DNA from: Bifidobacterium catulorum
GTDB lineage: Bacteria; Actinomycetota; Actinomycetes; Actinomycetales; Bifidobacteriaceae
DNA: 35,274 nt
Direction: 5' to 3'
NCBI RefSeq assembly: GCF_003129925.1
Contig: NZ_QFFN01000025.1
Location: 1-35,274 of the forward strand
Numbering within the stretch: the stretch's first letter is position 1; each line of letters opens with the position of its first letter. Below, one piece after another: positions 1-7,439 of this stretch. The translations under genes and the position numbers were made by a program. The notes below the pieces were generated by a model. It did no database searches. It was not told the origin of the DNA and worked only from the letters and a program-made list of their open reading frames with translations.

Positions 1-1
1 C

Positions 2-928
2 CTCCTCGACTCCACGGGCCCGGTCATCGCGTTCTCATGGTGGCGTCTCGCCGCTGCGGTGCTGCTGGGCCTCGCCACCGGAGTCAAATGGTCGGGCGCG
101 TATTTCTTCGCCGTCTTCTGCGTCATCAGCGTGCTCTGGGATGCCTGGGAACGGCATCAGGCGGGCTTCCGCAGCTGGCTGTCCACCGGCATCTGGAAGG
201 ACGGCATCCTCGCCGCCGTCTACATGATCCCCACGTATGCGATCACCTATCTGGCCACATGGGCCGGATGGTTCGCCCACACCGACTCGTACATGCACGA
301 CTGGGCCGCCTCCAATCCCGGCAGGGGCATCACGTGGCTGCCGGAATCATGGCGGTCGTTCGTCGAATACCATGTGCAGATGTGGCAGTTCCACACCACG
401 CTCGACGCCCCTCACAGCTACAAGGCCAATCCGTTGACCTGGCCCATACAATGGCGGCCGACCAGCTTCTACTGGCAGGAGCTCGATGGCCATCCCGGCC
501 TGTGTTCGCTCACCCCCGATTCGAAATGCGTGGCCGCCATCACCTCCCTGGGCAATCCGCTGATCTGGTGGCTCGGCACGCTTTGCGTGATCGTCGCCAT
601 CGTCATCGCCGTCGTCAAACGCGGCGATTGGAGGATCTGGGCAGTATTGGCCGGCTTCCTCGGCGGATGGCTTCCATGGGCGCAGTATCTCAACCGCACC
701 ACATTCACGTTCTACGCCATCGTCATCCTGCCGTGGATCATCCTCGGATTCATATACGTGGCCGACTGGCTGCACCGGTCGATGGATGCGTTCTCGTTCT
801 GGTGGATCATGGGCGGCGTATTGTTCGTCGTCACGTTGATATCGGTGTTCTTCTACCCGATCTGGACGGCCATTCCCGTGCCATACGAATTCTGGCTGTC
901 GCATATGTGGCTGGAAAGCTGGATCTGA
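2..928 (+). CDS. Protein O-mannosyltransferase, 3' part (partial)
   Basis: The reading frame is open from the window edge, so the 5' part of the gene is missing. The protein would transfer mannose from a polyprenyl-phosphate-mannose donor to Ser/Thr of secreted proteins on the outer face of the membrane (GT39/PMT family). What I see: ATGVKWSGAYF near the start of the fragment, which is a PMT hallmark; a long loop with WPIQWRPTSFYW and a Cys-containing stretch (CSLTPDSKC); and then several hydrophobic segments towards the C-terminus (LCVIVAIVIAVV, FYAIVILPWIILGFIYVADWL, WWIMGGVLFVVTLISVFFY). The end is a normal TGA after a short polar tail, so the C-terminus looks complete. In actinobacteria PMT glycosylates Sec-exported proteins; the target here is unknown. 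Confidence in the family is high. Confidence 0.9.
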   Translation, partial: LLDSTGPVIAFSWWRLAAAVLLGLATGVKWSGAYFFAVFCVISVLWDAWERHQAGFRSWLSTGIWKDGILAAVYMIPTYAITYLATWAGWFAHTDSYMHDWAASNPGRGITWLPESWRSFVEYHVQMWQFHTTLDAPHSYKANPLTWPIQWRPTSFYWQELDGHPGLCSLTPDSKCVAAITSLGNPLIWWLGTLCVIVAIVIAVVKRGDWRIWAVLAGFLGGWLPWAQYLNRTTFTFYAIVILPWIILGFIYVADWLHRSMDAFSFWWIMGGVLFVVTLISVFFYPIWTAIPVPYEFWLSHMWLESWI

Positions 929-1165
929 GGAATACCTGCGGATAGGGACGTCGCACACGCGGCCGGCACGCCCGACGCCCCGCACGCCCCCGCCCGTGGA
1001 CGACATGACGGACGGTCCGCCAACGGCTCGGCATAGGCGTCTCACGATTCGACATCCACCGCCACGCCGTACGCCATCGAGGCAAAATGTGGCAAAATAA
1101 TGCAGGCGGAATATTTCGATGCTACACGGAACATTCCGAACTACGACGATTTGGGGATGACCTAC

Positions 1166-1408
1166 ATGTCACAGCAGACTTATGACGACGGCATGACAGA
1201 CGACGGCATGACAGACGACGGCACGACGGCCCGCGGAACGATGGCCGACCTCGCCGACGACGCCCATAAGTACGACGAACCATGGATTGACGTCGACCGT
1301 ATGGATCTGCGCCCGATATACGCCTACAGCAGCGACACCGCCAGCAGGACGGCGCGGCTGGAGGCGCTCGCGACGCTGATGCCCTCCGGGCGCTGCAGGA
1401 ACGAATAG
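1166..1408 (+). CDS. Small acidic hypothetical protein with tandem repeat
   Basis: I do not recognise this gene. The frame encodes about 80 residues, rich in Asp, Met and Thr, with no membrane segment or signal peptide. The N-terminal part holds a threefold 15-bp tandem repeat (1184-1228) read as DDGMT-DDGMT-DDGTT. The rest (EPWIDVDRMDLRPIYAYSSDTASRTARLEALATLM) looks like an ordinary soluble protein. In-frame ATGs exist at 1100, 1157, 1166 and 1190. I chose 1166 because GGGG lies about nine bases upstream; a start at 1100 would add 22 residues. Upstream, GGCAAAAT occurs twice with 10-bp periodicity (1082-1099). Codon use resembles the neighbouring genes, which favours a real gene, but a chance ORF is possible. 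Confidence 0.45.
   Translation: MSQQTYDDGMTDDGMTDDGTTARGTMADLADDAHKYDEPWIDVDRMDLRPIYAYSSDTASRTARLEALATLMPSGRCRNE
1184..1228 (+). repeat. 15-bp tandem repeat, three units
   Basis: Units GACGACGGCATGACA at 1184-1198 and 1199-1213 are identical; the third at 1214-1228 (GACGACGGCACGACG) differs at two bases. The period is a multiple of three, so copy-number change would keep the surrounding small ORF in frame. Confidence 0.9.
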
Positions 1409-1622
1409 ACGCCCCGCCTCACTCAATTCCAAATCATCGGAATCACCGCAATCACCGAATCACCGGCCGGTTTCTTAGTCGTCCCCAAGTTTTGTAAGGA
1501 TTTGGGCGGCAGTTGAAGCGCGGCATGGCGAAAACACGCCGAAATGCTAGGGTTGTTGACGGTTACAGACCTCGTTCGAAATACCGTCAAGGACCTGTCA
1601 GGAAAACTTATCAAGGATTTTC
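1409..1622. promoter_or_regulatory. Intergenic region before the DedA gene, with inverted repeat 1556-1590
   Basis: There is no gene here. An exact inverted repeat, TTGACGGT (1556-1563) and ACCGTCAA (1583-1590), lies 32 bases before the DedA start. TTGACG could double as a -35 element, but no good -10 follows at 16-18 bp. The role is unknown; it could be an operator or part of the 5' leader. Confidence 0.35.
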
Positions 1623-2387
1623 ATGCGTTTCGTCAATTTCATTCTTGAACTGCTCAAGGATCCGCGCGCCGCGATCGCCGGCTGGATCGCCATGGGGCCG
1701 GGCGTCGCCCTCGGATTCATCTTCCTCATCGTGTTCATCGAGACGGGCGTGGTTTTCTTCCCGTTCCTGCCTGGTGATTCGCTGCTGTTCGCCGCGGGCG
1801 TGTTCGCCGCTCCGGACGCCGTCACCGGCCAGTCCGCGCTGCCGCTGCACATCCTGCTCCCCGTGGTGTGGACCGCGCCGATCATCGGCGACCAGTGCAA
1901 CTACTTCATCGGCCATTTCTTCGGCCGCCGCATCATCAAGTCGGGCAAGGTCAAGGCCATGACCCCCGAACGCATCGAGAAAACCGAGAAGATGATCGAC
2001 AAGTGGGGCCCGCTCGCCGTGTTCCTCGGCCGGTTCTTCCCGTTCATCCGCACGTTCATGCCGTTCATCTCCGGAATCTCCGGCATGCGTTGGAGCCGGT
2101 TCACCCCGTTCTCCGTGCTGGGCGGCCTCACCTGGTCGTCGCTGTTCACGCTCCTCGGCTTCTTCTTCGGCAACATCCCCGCAGTGCAGGATCACTTCGA
2201 ACTGGTGATCGTGCTGATTCTCGCCGTGTCGCTGCTGCCCACCATCATCGGCCTGTTCAAGGCGAAGTTCGGCAAGAAGAAGCCGGAGGCCACCGCGTCG
2301 GTAGACGGCGCCCCGGCCGGAACGCCGGCCATGGAGTCCCCGGATGCCGCTGGATTCCGCGATTCCACCCCGCGACATGCGGCCTGA
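1623..2387 (+). CDS. DedA family membrane protein (VTT domain)
   Basis: Integral membrane protein of the DedA/VTT family (254 aa, usual length 200-250). Members act as undecaprenyl-phosphate or phospholipid flippases or help keep the proton motive force; the substrate here is inferred only from the family. What I see: an N-terminal hydrophobic segment (GWIAMGPGVALGFIFLIVFIE), the family block with E-T-G near FFPFLPGDSLLFAAG, a reentrant part with G-(D)-x-x-x-Y-x-I-G (GDQCNYFIGHFFGRR), and the signature F-x-G-R-F-x-P-x-x-R-T (FLGRFFPFIRTFMPFISG) with its conserved Arg. Two further membrane segments follow, then a Lys-rich and a disordered polar tail of about 40 residues. Start chosen at ATG 1623 with AGGA eight bases upstream. 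Confident on family, not on the lipid transported. Confidence 0.92.
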   Translation: MRFVNFILELLKDPRAAIAGWIAMGPGVALGFIFLIVFIETGVVFFPFLPGDSLLFAAGVFAAPDAVTGQSALPLHILLPVVWTAPIIGDQCNYFIGHFFGRRIIKSGKVKAMTPERIEKTEKMIDKWGPLAVFLGRFFPFIRTFMPFISGISGMRWSRFTPFSVLGGLTWSSLFTLLGFFFGNIPAVQDHFELVIVLILAVSLLPTIIGLFKAKFGKKKPEATASVDGAPAGTPAMESPDAAGFRDSTPRHAA

Positions 2388-2536
2388 CCCATACCTCGGC
2401 CTCGCAACTCCGGGAAATCGGGCCAAAACCGGCCTCGTTCATTACGAAATCGCGAACCGGACCGTGTGACCGACCCCTCACGGTTCGCCGGGAATCCCGC
2501 AATGTGGAAGAATCGTGGACCTATCGCCGACACGAA

Positions 2537-2565
2537 TTGCATGATTCCGGTTTGCGTATTAGAGT
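2537..2565 (+). promoter_or_regulatory. Promoter of tRNA-Ala
   Basis: TTGCAT (2537-2542), a 17-bp spacer and TAGAGT (2560-2565) lie 37 bp upstream of the tRNA 5' end. Spacing and elements fit a housekeeping sigma factor promoter. Confidence 0.7.
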
Positions 2566-2601
2566 AGGGCAAGTTGTCGCGCAAAACGCAACATACCCTT
2601 T

Positions 2602-2674
2602 GGGGCTATAGCTCAGTTGGTAGAGCGCTTCGTTCGCATCGAAGAGGTCGGGGTTTCGACTACCCTTAGCTCCA
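2602..2674 (+). tRNA. tRNA-Ala, anticodon CGC
   Basis: A 73-nt cloverleaf can be folded by hand. The acceptor arm is GGGGCTA with TAGCTCC (one G-T pair), the D arm GCTC/GAGC with loop AGTTGGTA, the anticodon arm CTTCG/CGAAG with the seven-base loop TTCGCAT, and the T arm GGGGT/ACCCT with loop TTCGACT. The anticodon is CGC, reading the alanine codon GCG, which is common in this high-GC genome. The discriminator base is A and the 3' CCA is not encoded (the DNA reads CTA), so it must be added after transcription. A promoter sits upstream and a strong terminator directly downstream, so this is a single-gene transcription unit. Confidence 0.96.
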
Positions 2675-2678
2675 CTAA

Positions 2679-2715
2679 GGCCTCCTGCATTCATTCCACC
2701 GCGGGAGGCCTTTTT
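2679..2715 (+). terminator. Rho-independent terminator of tRNA-Ala
   Basis: GGCCTCC (2679-2685) pairs with GGGAGGCC (2703-2710) and is followed by TTTTT (2711-2715). Confidence 0.9.
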
Positions 2716-2989
2716 CATTATTCCGTTGGAATCTGGAATCGCAGCGACACAGGCGAGGGACGTCCGAACCGCCTTTGGCCTATAATCCTGGCCTTTAATG
2801 CGACGCCGCATTAAAACCACCCCGACACGCCTACTGCCACAAGGACAAACCCGGAACATAAACACCACGTCTAGTTCCTATAGCCCCGGATACCCCTCTC
2901 CATCCCCATTCATCCCATCTCACGAAAACGACATGGTTTCTTCAGGGAAATTTCAGTGTTTCGCATCGTTACATCAAGAGTCGCCGGGT
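2716..2989. other. Gene-free stretch with a perfect inverted repeat
   Basis: I see no convincing coding sequence. A consensus-like TATAAT lies at 2781-2786 without a good -35. Immediately after it is a perfect inverted repeat, TTTAATGCG (2794-2802) and CGCATTAAA (2807-2815) with a 4-base loop. The rest is pyrimidine-rich and without recognisable structure. It could be the start of a longer transcript ending at the terminator at 3103-3129. Confidence 0.35.
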
Positions 2990-3130
2990 TATATATGAAT
3001 TGTCGACGGAAACGTGGAACGGCAACGCGAGACGCAACCGTCGATGGGATTCCCCTCCTCTGGAATCCGATAATTGAACCCCTTCTTCTCTCTTCCTCAT
3101 TACCCCGGTGCCCAACCCACCGGGGTTTTC
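2990..3130 (+). ncRNA. Candidate small RNA with three hairpins and terminator
   Basis: This is a proposal from structure only. A possible promoter is GTTACA (2968-2973), 16 bp, TATATA (2990-2995). The predicted transcript from about 3002 would begin with stem TCGACGG (3003-3009) pairing with CCGTCGA (3038-3044), enclosing a small GCG/CGC hairpin. A second stem follows, GGATTCC (3047-3053) with GGAATCC (3062-3068). It ends in CCCCGGTG (3103-3110) with CACCGGGG (3118-3125) and TTTT, a good rho-independent terminator. No gene on the plus strand lies between this terminator and tRNA-Ala, whose own terminator is 400 bp upstream, so the terminator needs some transcript to end. I do not recognise a known RNA family (not tmRNA, 4.5S or RNase P by eye). 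Confidence 0.4.
3103..3129 (+). terminator. Rho-independent terminator in gene-free region
   Basis: CCCCGGTG (3103-3110) and CACCGGGG (3118-3125) form an 8-bp stem followed by TTTT (3126-3129) on the plus strand. The minus strand has no T-run after the hairpin, so it points away from the lacI gene. Confidence 0.75.
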
Positions 3131-3175
3131 CATTTCCGCCGTTCCCCGCCGATTCCTCTGGGTCCGATCCACCGA

Positions 3176-3239
3176 AACTTGGTAAAACACGTCATGAACC
3201 GGCCCATTTCGGCCCCTTCACGACCGTTTTGACCAAGTT
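3176..3239. repeat. 64-bp interrupted inverted repeat downstream of lacI
   Basis: The arms pair through their whole length with symmetric internal mismatches. AACTTGGT (3176-3183) pairs with ACCAAGTT (3232-3239), then AAAAC/GTTTT, GTC/GAC, GAA/TTC and GGCC/GGCC around a central CATTTC. It starts 14 bp past the lacI stop on the minus strand. It could be a factor-independent terminator without a U-run, or a degenerate mobile-element remnant. Confidence 0.6.
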
Positions 3240-3253
3240 CAGCCCGCTCGTCC

Positions 3254-4279
3254 TTATCCCACCCGGGTTGCGGTGGCGCGCAGAATCAACGACGCCTGCA
3301 ACATGGAGTGAGGGTCGGAAAGCGTCTTGCCCCGCATAAGCGTCACAAGCTTTTCAGCCGACATGCGTCCCATAAGCTGCGGATCCTGATGCAGTGTGGT
3401 CAGCTCGGCCATGGATGAGAGCGCGTTGTCGTCGAATCCCACGATGGCGAGGTCCTCCGGCACGCGAAGCCCGACCTTGCGCAGCGCGTACATCAGCGCG
3501 ATGGCGAAGTCGTCGGTCTCCACGCACACGGCGGTCGGCCTCTCCCTCTTGGAGATGATGCGGTTGGCCGCTTCGGAGACGGCGTCCTGGAAGCTGCGAA
3601 ACTTGCCGAAGTCACGTCCCTCGAACAGGCTCAGATCACCCTCCTCATACCCCATGGACCGCGCGGCGTCGAAGAACGCCCCGGATCGGAGTTTGGCGCT
3701 GAACTGGAAGTCGGGGTTGTCGGGCATCTCCACGAATCCGATGCGCCTGTGGCCGAGCGAGTTCAGCAATTGCACGGCCTGACGCATGGCGTTCATGTCG
3801 TCGACGCGCACGGTGGCGCTGTATCCGCCGATGGCCCGCGCGTCCAGCCCAACCGAGGGGATGGTGAGGTCTTCGAGGATGCCGACCTGTTTCTGGTCGA
3901 GCATGATGGAGACGACGATCATGCCGTCGGCGTTGCGATTGCCGGGCAGCTGGTCGAAGAACCGCCGCAGATCGGCCTGCGTGCGCACGATGAGCGGCAC
4001 GAGATCGTAGCCGGCGTCGGCGAGCACTTCGTACGCACCCTGCATGGCGGCCGAATTGAACCATGTGTTCAACGAGTCGGTGAACACCATGGTCACACGC
4101 ATGGTCTTGCCGCTGGCCAACGACGACGCACTGCGCGAGAGGGTGAAATGCAGCCGGTCGGCGACCTCCTGCACGCGCGCCCTGGTCGCCGCGCTCACGC
4201 GTCCGGTGCCCCGTAATGCGCGCGACACCGTGGATTCGGATACGCCTGCCGCCGCCGCCACATCCTTCAGACTCGTCAC
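3254..4279 (-). CDS. LacI family transcriptional regulator
   Basis: Sugar-responsive DNA-binding repressor (341 aa, normal for the family). The N-terminal helix-turn-helix (residues 3-25, SLKDVAAAAGVSESTVSRAL) and hinge helix (about 45-60, RSASSLASGKT) are intact. The rest is the periplasmic-binding-protein-like effector domain, with the usual blocks VTMVFTD, DGMIVVS, VGLDA, HRRIGFVEMP, PTAVCVETDDFAIALMYALRKVGLRVPEDLAIVGFDDN near the C-terminus. Start is GTG at 4279 with AAAGGAG eight bases upstream. It is divergent from the GH31 gene, and TTGCGCAA sites occur at 4374-4381 and inside the GH31 promoter (4663-4670), so it probably represses GH31 and perhaps itself. The effector sugar cannot be read from the sequence. 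Confidence 0.93.
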   Translation of the reverse strand: MTSLKDVAAAAGVSESTVSRALRGTGRVSAATRARVQEVADRLHFTLSRSASSLASGKTMRVTMVFTDSLNTWFNSAAMQGAYEVLADAGYDLVPLIVRTQADLRRFFDQLPGNRNADGMIVVSIMLDQKQVGILEDLTIPSVGLDARAIGGYSATVRVDDMNAMRQAVQLLNSLGHRRIGFVEMPDNPDFQFSAKLRSGAFFDAARSMGYEEGDLSLFEGRDFGKFRSFQDAVSEAANRIISKRERPTAVCVETDDFAIALMYALRKVGLRVPEDLAIVGFDDNALSSMAELTTLHQDPQLMGRMSAEKLVTLMRGKTLSDPHSMLQASLILRATATRVG

Positions 4280-4372
4280 GCCGTTCTCCTTTGCCGTTCA
4301 TCGTTCCCCGGGCGGCATCACGGACATACCCGCTGATGCCCCTGACGTTGTCGCTGCGATCATCTGCGCAAG

Positions 4373-4382
4373 TTTGCGCAAA
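4373..4382. promoter_or_regulatory. Candidate LacI operator, lacI side
   Basis: TTTGCGCAAA is a perfect palindrome with the central CG typical of LacI-family operators. TGCGCA at 4365-4370 lies directly beside it. The same TTGCGCAA core recurs in the GH31 promoter. Confidence 0.5.
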
Positions 4383-4444
4383 CAATCCTCTTTTTACCGC
4401 AATAATCGCCGTTTCCGCAAATGGCGGAGCGAGTCAAGCGTTTG

Positions 4445-4489
4445 CCCACCTGACGTTCGCCCACCTGACGTTCGACCACCTGACGTTCG
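4445..4489. repeat. 15-bp tandem repeat, three units, noncoding
   Basis: Units CCCACCTGACGTTCG at 4445-4459 and 4460-4474 are identical; the third at 4475-4489 differs only in its first base. Central TGACGT is palindromic. It lies between lacI and GH31 and might be a protein-binding array or simple slippage product. Confidence 0.85.
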
Positions 4490-4651
4490 CCGCAACGTCG
4501 TCCATCCGCGCATTCCGCATGATTCCGTCTACGTCCGGAACCGATGGCCCCGTCATCGGAAATCATCGTTCACGACGAATAGCTCACGACGAATCATTCA
4601 CAAGAACATGGGAACGTTTGCATTATTATAATATTTACTCCACCTTATGAT

Positions 4652-4680
4652 TTGCAGAACAATTGCGCAAGCGCTATCAT
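4652..4680 (+). promoter_or_regulatory. GH31 promoter with operator in the spacer
   Basis: TTGCAG (4652-4657), exactly 17 bp, then TATCAT (4675-4680). The palindrome TTGCGCAA (4663-4670) sits in the middle of the spacer, where a bound repressor would block RNA polymerase. The mRNA leader to the ATG at 4750 would be about 60 nt. Confidence 0.6.
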
Positions 4681-4749
4681 AAATACTGTATCCCAGCCGA
4701 TACCATGATTCGTTCACCCGTATGAACCCACCGACGAAGGAGTCCGCAT

Positions 4750-7332
4750 ATGGTAGATACGTCCCTGTTTTCCATGCACGCCCTGAACGCGCATCCGGCC
4801 ACGAACCCCGCCGCCGTGATCAGCGGCGACCATTGGCGCATCAGTCTGCTCACCGACGCACTCGTCCGTTGTGAATGGTCCGATTCGGGCCGGTTCGTCG
4901 ATACGCCGACGCAGATGGCGTTCAACCGCGATTTCACGGCGGCATACGGCGACGACATCCCACGTTTCACGGCGGTCGAACGCGACGGCTGGTTGGAGAT
5001 CGATACGCCGAGCCTGCATATTTCGTATAATCGCCAGCCGTTCACCAAGGAAGGACTGTATGCCACCGTCAAGGGCGTAAACGCCATCGACAACACATGG
5101 CATTATGGCGACGAGCAGTCGCGCAATCTGGGCGGCACGTACCGCACGCTTGACTGGGCGGACGGCCGCATCCCCGTGGATGACGGCGTGAACAGCACCG
5201 ATGGGTGGGCGGTGATCGACGATTCCACATCGAATCTCATCATCGAGGCCGATGAGGTGAACGGCCACGCCAACCCGTTCGGCACCTGGGTCGTGCCGAA
5301 GCCGGAACCGACGACCGACCTGTACCTGTTCGGCTACGGCCACCGCTACCGCGAGGCCGTGCACGACTTCTACAAGCTCACCGGCCCCACGCCGTTGCTG
5401 CCCCGATTCGTGCTGGGCAACTGGTGGAGCCGATACCACCGCTACACCGAAGCCGAATACATGCAGCTGGTCACGAGGTTCGAGAAGGAAGGCCTGCCGT
5501 TCACGACGGCCGTGATCGACATGGACTGGCATCTCGTGGACGACGTCGACCCGAAGTACGGCTCGGGCTGGACCGGATACACGTGGAACAGGGACTTCTT
5601 CCCCGACCCGCGGCGTTTCCTGCATTGGCTGCACGACCACGGCATGAAGACCACGCTGAACGTGCATCCCCGCGATGGCGTGCGCGCGTTTGAGGACGCC
5701 TACGCCGATATGGCCGAGGCGACGGGCGTGGACCCGAAGACCGGCGAGGCCGTGCAGTTCGACCTGACCGACCCGACGTTCATGGCCGCGTATTTCGACA
5801 AGCTGCATCATCCGATGGAGGACGAGGGCGTCGACTTCTGGTGGGTCGACTGGCAGCAGGGCGGCGTGACCCGTCAGCGTGGACTCGACCCGCTGTGGAT
5901 GCTGAACCATCTGCATTATCTTGATTCGGCACGCGGCGACGCGGTGCGTCAGGGAGATGACGACGACCCCGCGCAGCGGATGGACGCCCGTCCGCTGACG
6001 TTCTCGCGCTATGCCGGGCCGGGGTCGCATCGCTACCCGATCGGCTTCTCCGGCGACACCGTGGTGACGTGGGAATCGCTGAAGTTCCAGCCCGAATTCA
6101 CGGCCACGGCCTCGAATATCGGATACGGCTGGTGGAGCCACGACATCGGCGGCCACATGTTCGGCTACCGCGACGAGGAACTTGAGGCACGCTGGTACCA
6201 GTTGGGTACGTTCAGCCCAATCAACCGTCTGCATTCCACCGATTCGCCGTTCAACGGCAAGGAACCGTGGAACTTCCACACCGAGGTGCGCGACGCCATG
6301 ACCGCCTCGCTGCGGCTGCGCCATGCGCTCATCCCGTACCTGTACACGATGAACTGGCGCGCGGCCGAAGAGGGCGAGCCGATTGTGCAGCCGTTGTACT
6401 GGGACTGGCCGGAAATCCGCGACGCCTACAAGCTCACCGACGAATTCTTCTTCGGCACCGAGCTGTTGGCCGCACCGATCGTCTCCCCCGCCGACCGTGA
6501 CGTGCAGATGGCCAAGGCCGACGTATGGCTGCCGCAGGGCACGTGGTTCGACTTCTTCTCCGGCCGTCATTACACATCCCGCCCGGCGGACGGACGCCGG
6601 ATCGAAGCGTGGCGGGGACTCGACCGCATGCCGGTGTTCGCCAAGGCCGGCGCGATCGTGCCGTTGCAGAAGGTGTCGGGGAACGGCGAGGACGGTCACA
6701 CGGCGCCGAACTCCGTCGCCAACCCGAAGTCGTTGCGCGTGATGGTCTTCCCCGGCGCGAACGGGGAATTCACGATGATCGAGGACGACGGCGCGGCCGA
6801 ACGTTCGGTCCGCAAGGCGACCACACGTTTCACGTGGAACATCGGCGGCGGCGCGGATGCCGGAGCGGCCACGTTCGTCATCAACGCGGCCGAAGGCGCA
6901 ATCGACGCGATTCCCGACGAACGTTCGTGGACGGTGGTGTTCCGCGGCGTGGGGGAATCGGCGGTCACGGTGTCGGTGGACGGCAGTGCGGCAATCGAGA
7001 CTCGGACGTCCTATGACGAGGAGACGCTCAGCCTTATCGTGGAGATTCCCGCCGTCCCGACTGGCGAGACCATCACGCTTACGCTGGCCGACGGCGCGAC
7101 GATCGCCCACAACCCGACCGCCGACGACGTATTCGCCGTGCTCAAGGACGCGCAGATGTACTACCTGACCAAGGAGAAGGCCAAGGCGATGATCGACGAC
7201 CTCGGCGCGGCGGCGCTGCCCGGACTCGCCACATTGGAGGACCTGCACGGCGTGGACGAGAGCCGATACAACGACTCGCACATGCCGCAGAGCGTGATCC
7301 AGGCCCTCACCGAGGTGCTCACGCGCGACTAG
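4750..7332 (+). CDS. Glycoside hydrolase family 31 alpha-glycosidase
   Basis: Probable cytoplasmic retaining alpha-glycosidase (860 aa; no signal peptide). The order is N-terminal beta-sandwich (about 25-200), catalytic TIM barrel (about 215-560) with TAVIDMDWHLVDDV, then proximal and distal beta domains. The nucleophile is read as Asp367 in WWVDWQQGG and the acid/base as Asp436 in GFSGDTVVTWESL; both are present. The barrel also has WWSHDIGGHMFG and the C-half FFGTELLAAPIVSP. The nucleophile motif WWxDWQQG differs from the W-x-D-M-N-E of classic alpha-glucosidases, so the substrate should not be assumed to be maltose. ATG 4750 has GAAGGAG about ten bases upstream. The gene is controlled from the shared lacI region and ends in a terminator shared with the convergent transporter gene. 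Family is confident; specificity unknown. Confidence 0.93.
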   Translation: MVDTSLFSMHALNAHPATNPAAVISGDHWRISLLTDALVRCEWSDSGRFVDTPTQMAFNRDFTAAYGDDIPRFTAVERDGWLEIDTPSLHISYNRQPFTKEGLYATVKGVNAIDNTWHYGDEQSRNLGGTYRTLDWADGRIPVDDGVNSTDGWAVIDDSTSNLIIEADEVNGHANPFGTWVVPKPEPTTDLYLFGYGHRYREAVHDFYKLTGPTPLLPRFVLGNWWSRYHRYTEAEYMQLVTRFEKEGLPFTTAVIDMDWHLVDDVDPKYGSGWTGYTWNRDFFPDPRRFLHWLHDHGMKTTLNVHPRDGVRAFEDAYADMAEATGVDPKTGEAVQFDLTDPTFMAAYFDKLHHPMEDEGVDFWWVDWQQGGVTRQRGLDPLWMLNHLHYLDSARGDAVRQGDDDDPAQRMDARPLTFSRYAGPGSHRYPIGFSGDTVVTWESLKFQPEFTATASNIGYGWWSHDIGGHMFGYRDEELEARWYQLGTFSPINRLHSTDSPFNGKEPWNFHTEVRDAMTASLRLRHALIPYLYTMNWRAAEEGEPIVQPLYWDWPEIRDAYKLTDEFFFGTELLAAPIVSPADRDVQMAKADVWLPQGTWFDFFSGRHYTSRPADGRRIEAWRGLDRMPVFAKAGAIVPLQKVSGNGEDGHTAPNSVANPKSLRVMVFPGANGEFTMIEDDGAAERSVRKATTRFTWNIGGGADAGAATFVINAAEGAIDAIPDERSWTVVFRGVGESAVTVSVDGSAAIETRTSYDEETLSLIVEIPAVPTGETITLTLADGATIAHNPTADDVFAVLKDAQMYYLTKEKAKAMIDDLGAAALPGLATLEDLHGVDESRYNDSHMPQSVIQALTEVLTRD

Positions 7333-7354
7333 GCGTCGAACCACGATACACCAC

Positions 7355-7398
7355 GAGGCTGTTTCCTGTGCGCCACAGTGAACACGGGAAACAGCCTC
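7355..7398. terminator. Bidirectional terminator hairpin between GH31 and MFS genes
   Basis: GAGGCTGTTTCC (7355-7366) and GGAAACAGCCTC (7387-7398) form a 12-bp stem between two convergent genes. The plus side is followed by ATTTGAGTT, a weak T-run. Confidence 0.75.
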
Positions 7399-7439
7399 AT
7401 TTGAGTTATGCCTCTAACAATGCCGCAGTATCACGACGA

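Larger units (their letters stand above)
4280..4749. promoter_or_regulatory. Divergent lacI/GH31 control region
   Basis: This 470-bp gap holds no gene I can support. Contents: a TGCGCA-AGT-TTGCGCAAA cluster at 4365-4382 near lacI, a threefold 15-bp tandem repeat at 4445-4489, an AT-rich block (about 4615-4650), and the GH31 promoter at 4652-4680. Candidate operators are described separately. Confidence 0.6.

Noticed and set aside
4714-7344. An 876-codon open frame on the minus strand antisense to the GH31 gene
   Set aside because: Arg/His/Val-rich shadow without domains; the GH31 frame has catalytic motifs and a ribosome site.
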